Assembly: GCA_018067325.1 (NCBI GenBank)
Contig: JAGPUU010000312.1
Span: 1-5,407 of the forward strand
Source of the DNA: Amphritea sp.
GTDB lineage: Bacteria; Pseudomonadota; Gammaproteobacteria; Pseudomonadales; Balneatricaceae
DNA: 5,407 nt
Reading direction: 5' to 3'
Shown here: positions 5,141-5,407 of the stretch, piece by piece
Layout: every line of letters begins with the position of its first letter
How positions within the stretch are numbered: the first letter of the stretch is position 1
Translations under genes and position numbers: made by a program
Notes under the pieces: model-generated
What the model was told of the DNA's origin: nothing
What the model saw: the letters and a program-made list of their open reading frames with translations, nothing else
The model's database searches: none

Positions 5141-5407
5141 ATGTCTGAATTTAGCCTGTTAGATCCATTTCAGTATCTCAGTATTCCTCTGGGCGAATGG
5201 GTAGAAAGCATACTCAATTATCTAGTACAGAACTTCCGCGGTTTCTTCCGCGCAATTCGCTGGCCAATCGATCAGGTGTTAGACCTGTCAGAAACAATCC
5301 TGCAATCAATTCCGCCTTCTATCGGTATCATTCTGTCATCGCTAATGGGTTGGCAGTTAGCGGGTAAGAAAATGGGCGTGTTCTGTTTCATTACACTAAC
5401 GTTCCTC
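5141..5407 (+). CDS. proW: Betaine/proline ABC importer, permease subunit (ProW/OpuAB), 3' end missing
   Basis: The first 89 codons are present and the frame is still open at the right edge. TAAGG (5127-5131), nine bases before the ATG, gives a good ribosome site. The protein begins MSEFSLLDPFQYLSIPLGEW, which aligns with E. coli ProW only from about its residue 50, so the long acidic N-terminal tail of the E. coli protein is absent. NFRGFFRAIRWPIDQVL (about 32-48) is the typical amphipathic stretch before the core. The first membrane helix (about 57-74, ending GWQLAG) and the start of a second (from about 79) follow. The core, with the conserved EAA coupling loop, lies beyond the window. Its place 32 bases after proV makes it the membrane channel of that importer. 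A substrate-binding protein gene would be expected next. Confidence 0.92.
   Translation, partial: MSEFSLLDPFQYLSIPLGEWVESILNYLVQNFRGFFRAIRWPIDQVLDLSETILQSIPPSIGIILSSLMGWQLAGKKMGVFCFITLTFL

Overview
The window looks like a chromosomal stretch from a gammaproteobacterium of moderate GC, probably a marine, Oceanospirillales-like heterotroph. That is inferred from the GbcA/ProV/ProW protein types and base composition, not from a marker gene. I see no mobile element, CRISPR array, tRNA or rRNA. The main theme is uptake and breakdown of quaternary ammonium compounds, most likely glycine betaine.

Layout. Bases 1-170 hold a possible 3' gene tail and a run of hairpins. A LysR-type regulator (171-1163, minus strand) is divergent from a Rieske oxygenase of the glycine betaine monooxygenase GbcA type (1449-2660, plus strand). 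The 285-base divergent region carries three dyad elements and a candidate -10 box. A strong intrinsic terminator (2675-2709) closes the oxygenase transcript. A ten-helix EamA/DMT transporter (2745-3629) follows as its own unit. A 303-base gap then holds an unusual set of four ATAAC/GTTAT half-sites spaced by exact multiples of 10 bases, plus a separate GTGACA/TGTCAC dyad over a candidate promoter. The last two genes are the ATPase ProV (3933-5108) and the permease ProW (5141 to the edge, incomplete), which start an operon of the ProU/OpuA betaine importer type.

Working model (inference). ProV-ProW, with a binding protein expected beyond the right edge, imports betaine. GbcA, with a reductase (GbcB) not encoded here, demethylates it to dimethylglycine and formaldehyde. 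The neighbouring LysR protein is the obvious candidate regulator of gbcA, whereas in Pseudomonas the AraC-family GbdR does this. The DMT protein's substrate is unknown. I found no convincing wholly new system. The most notable unexplained signals are the phased half-site array before proV, the dyads before gbcA and the hairpin cluster at the left edge.
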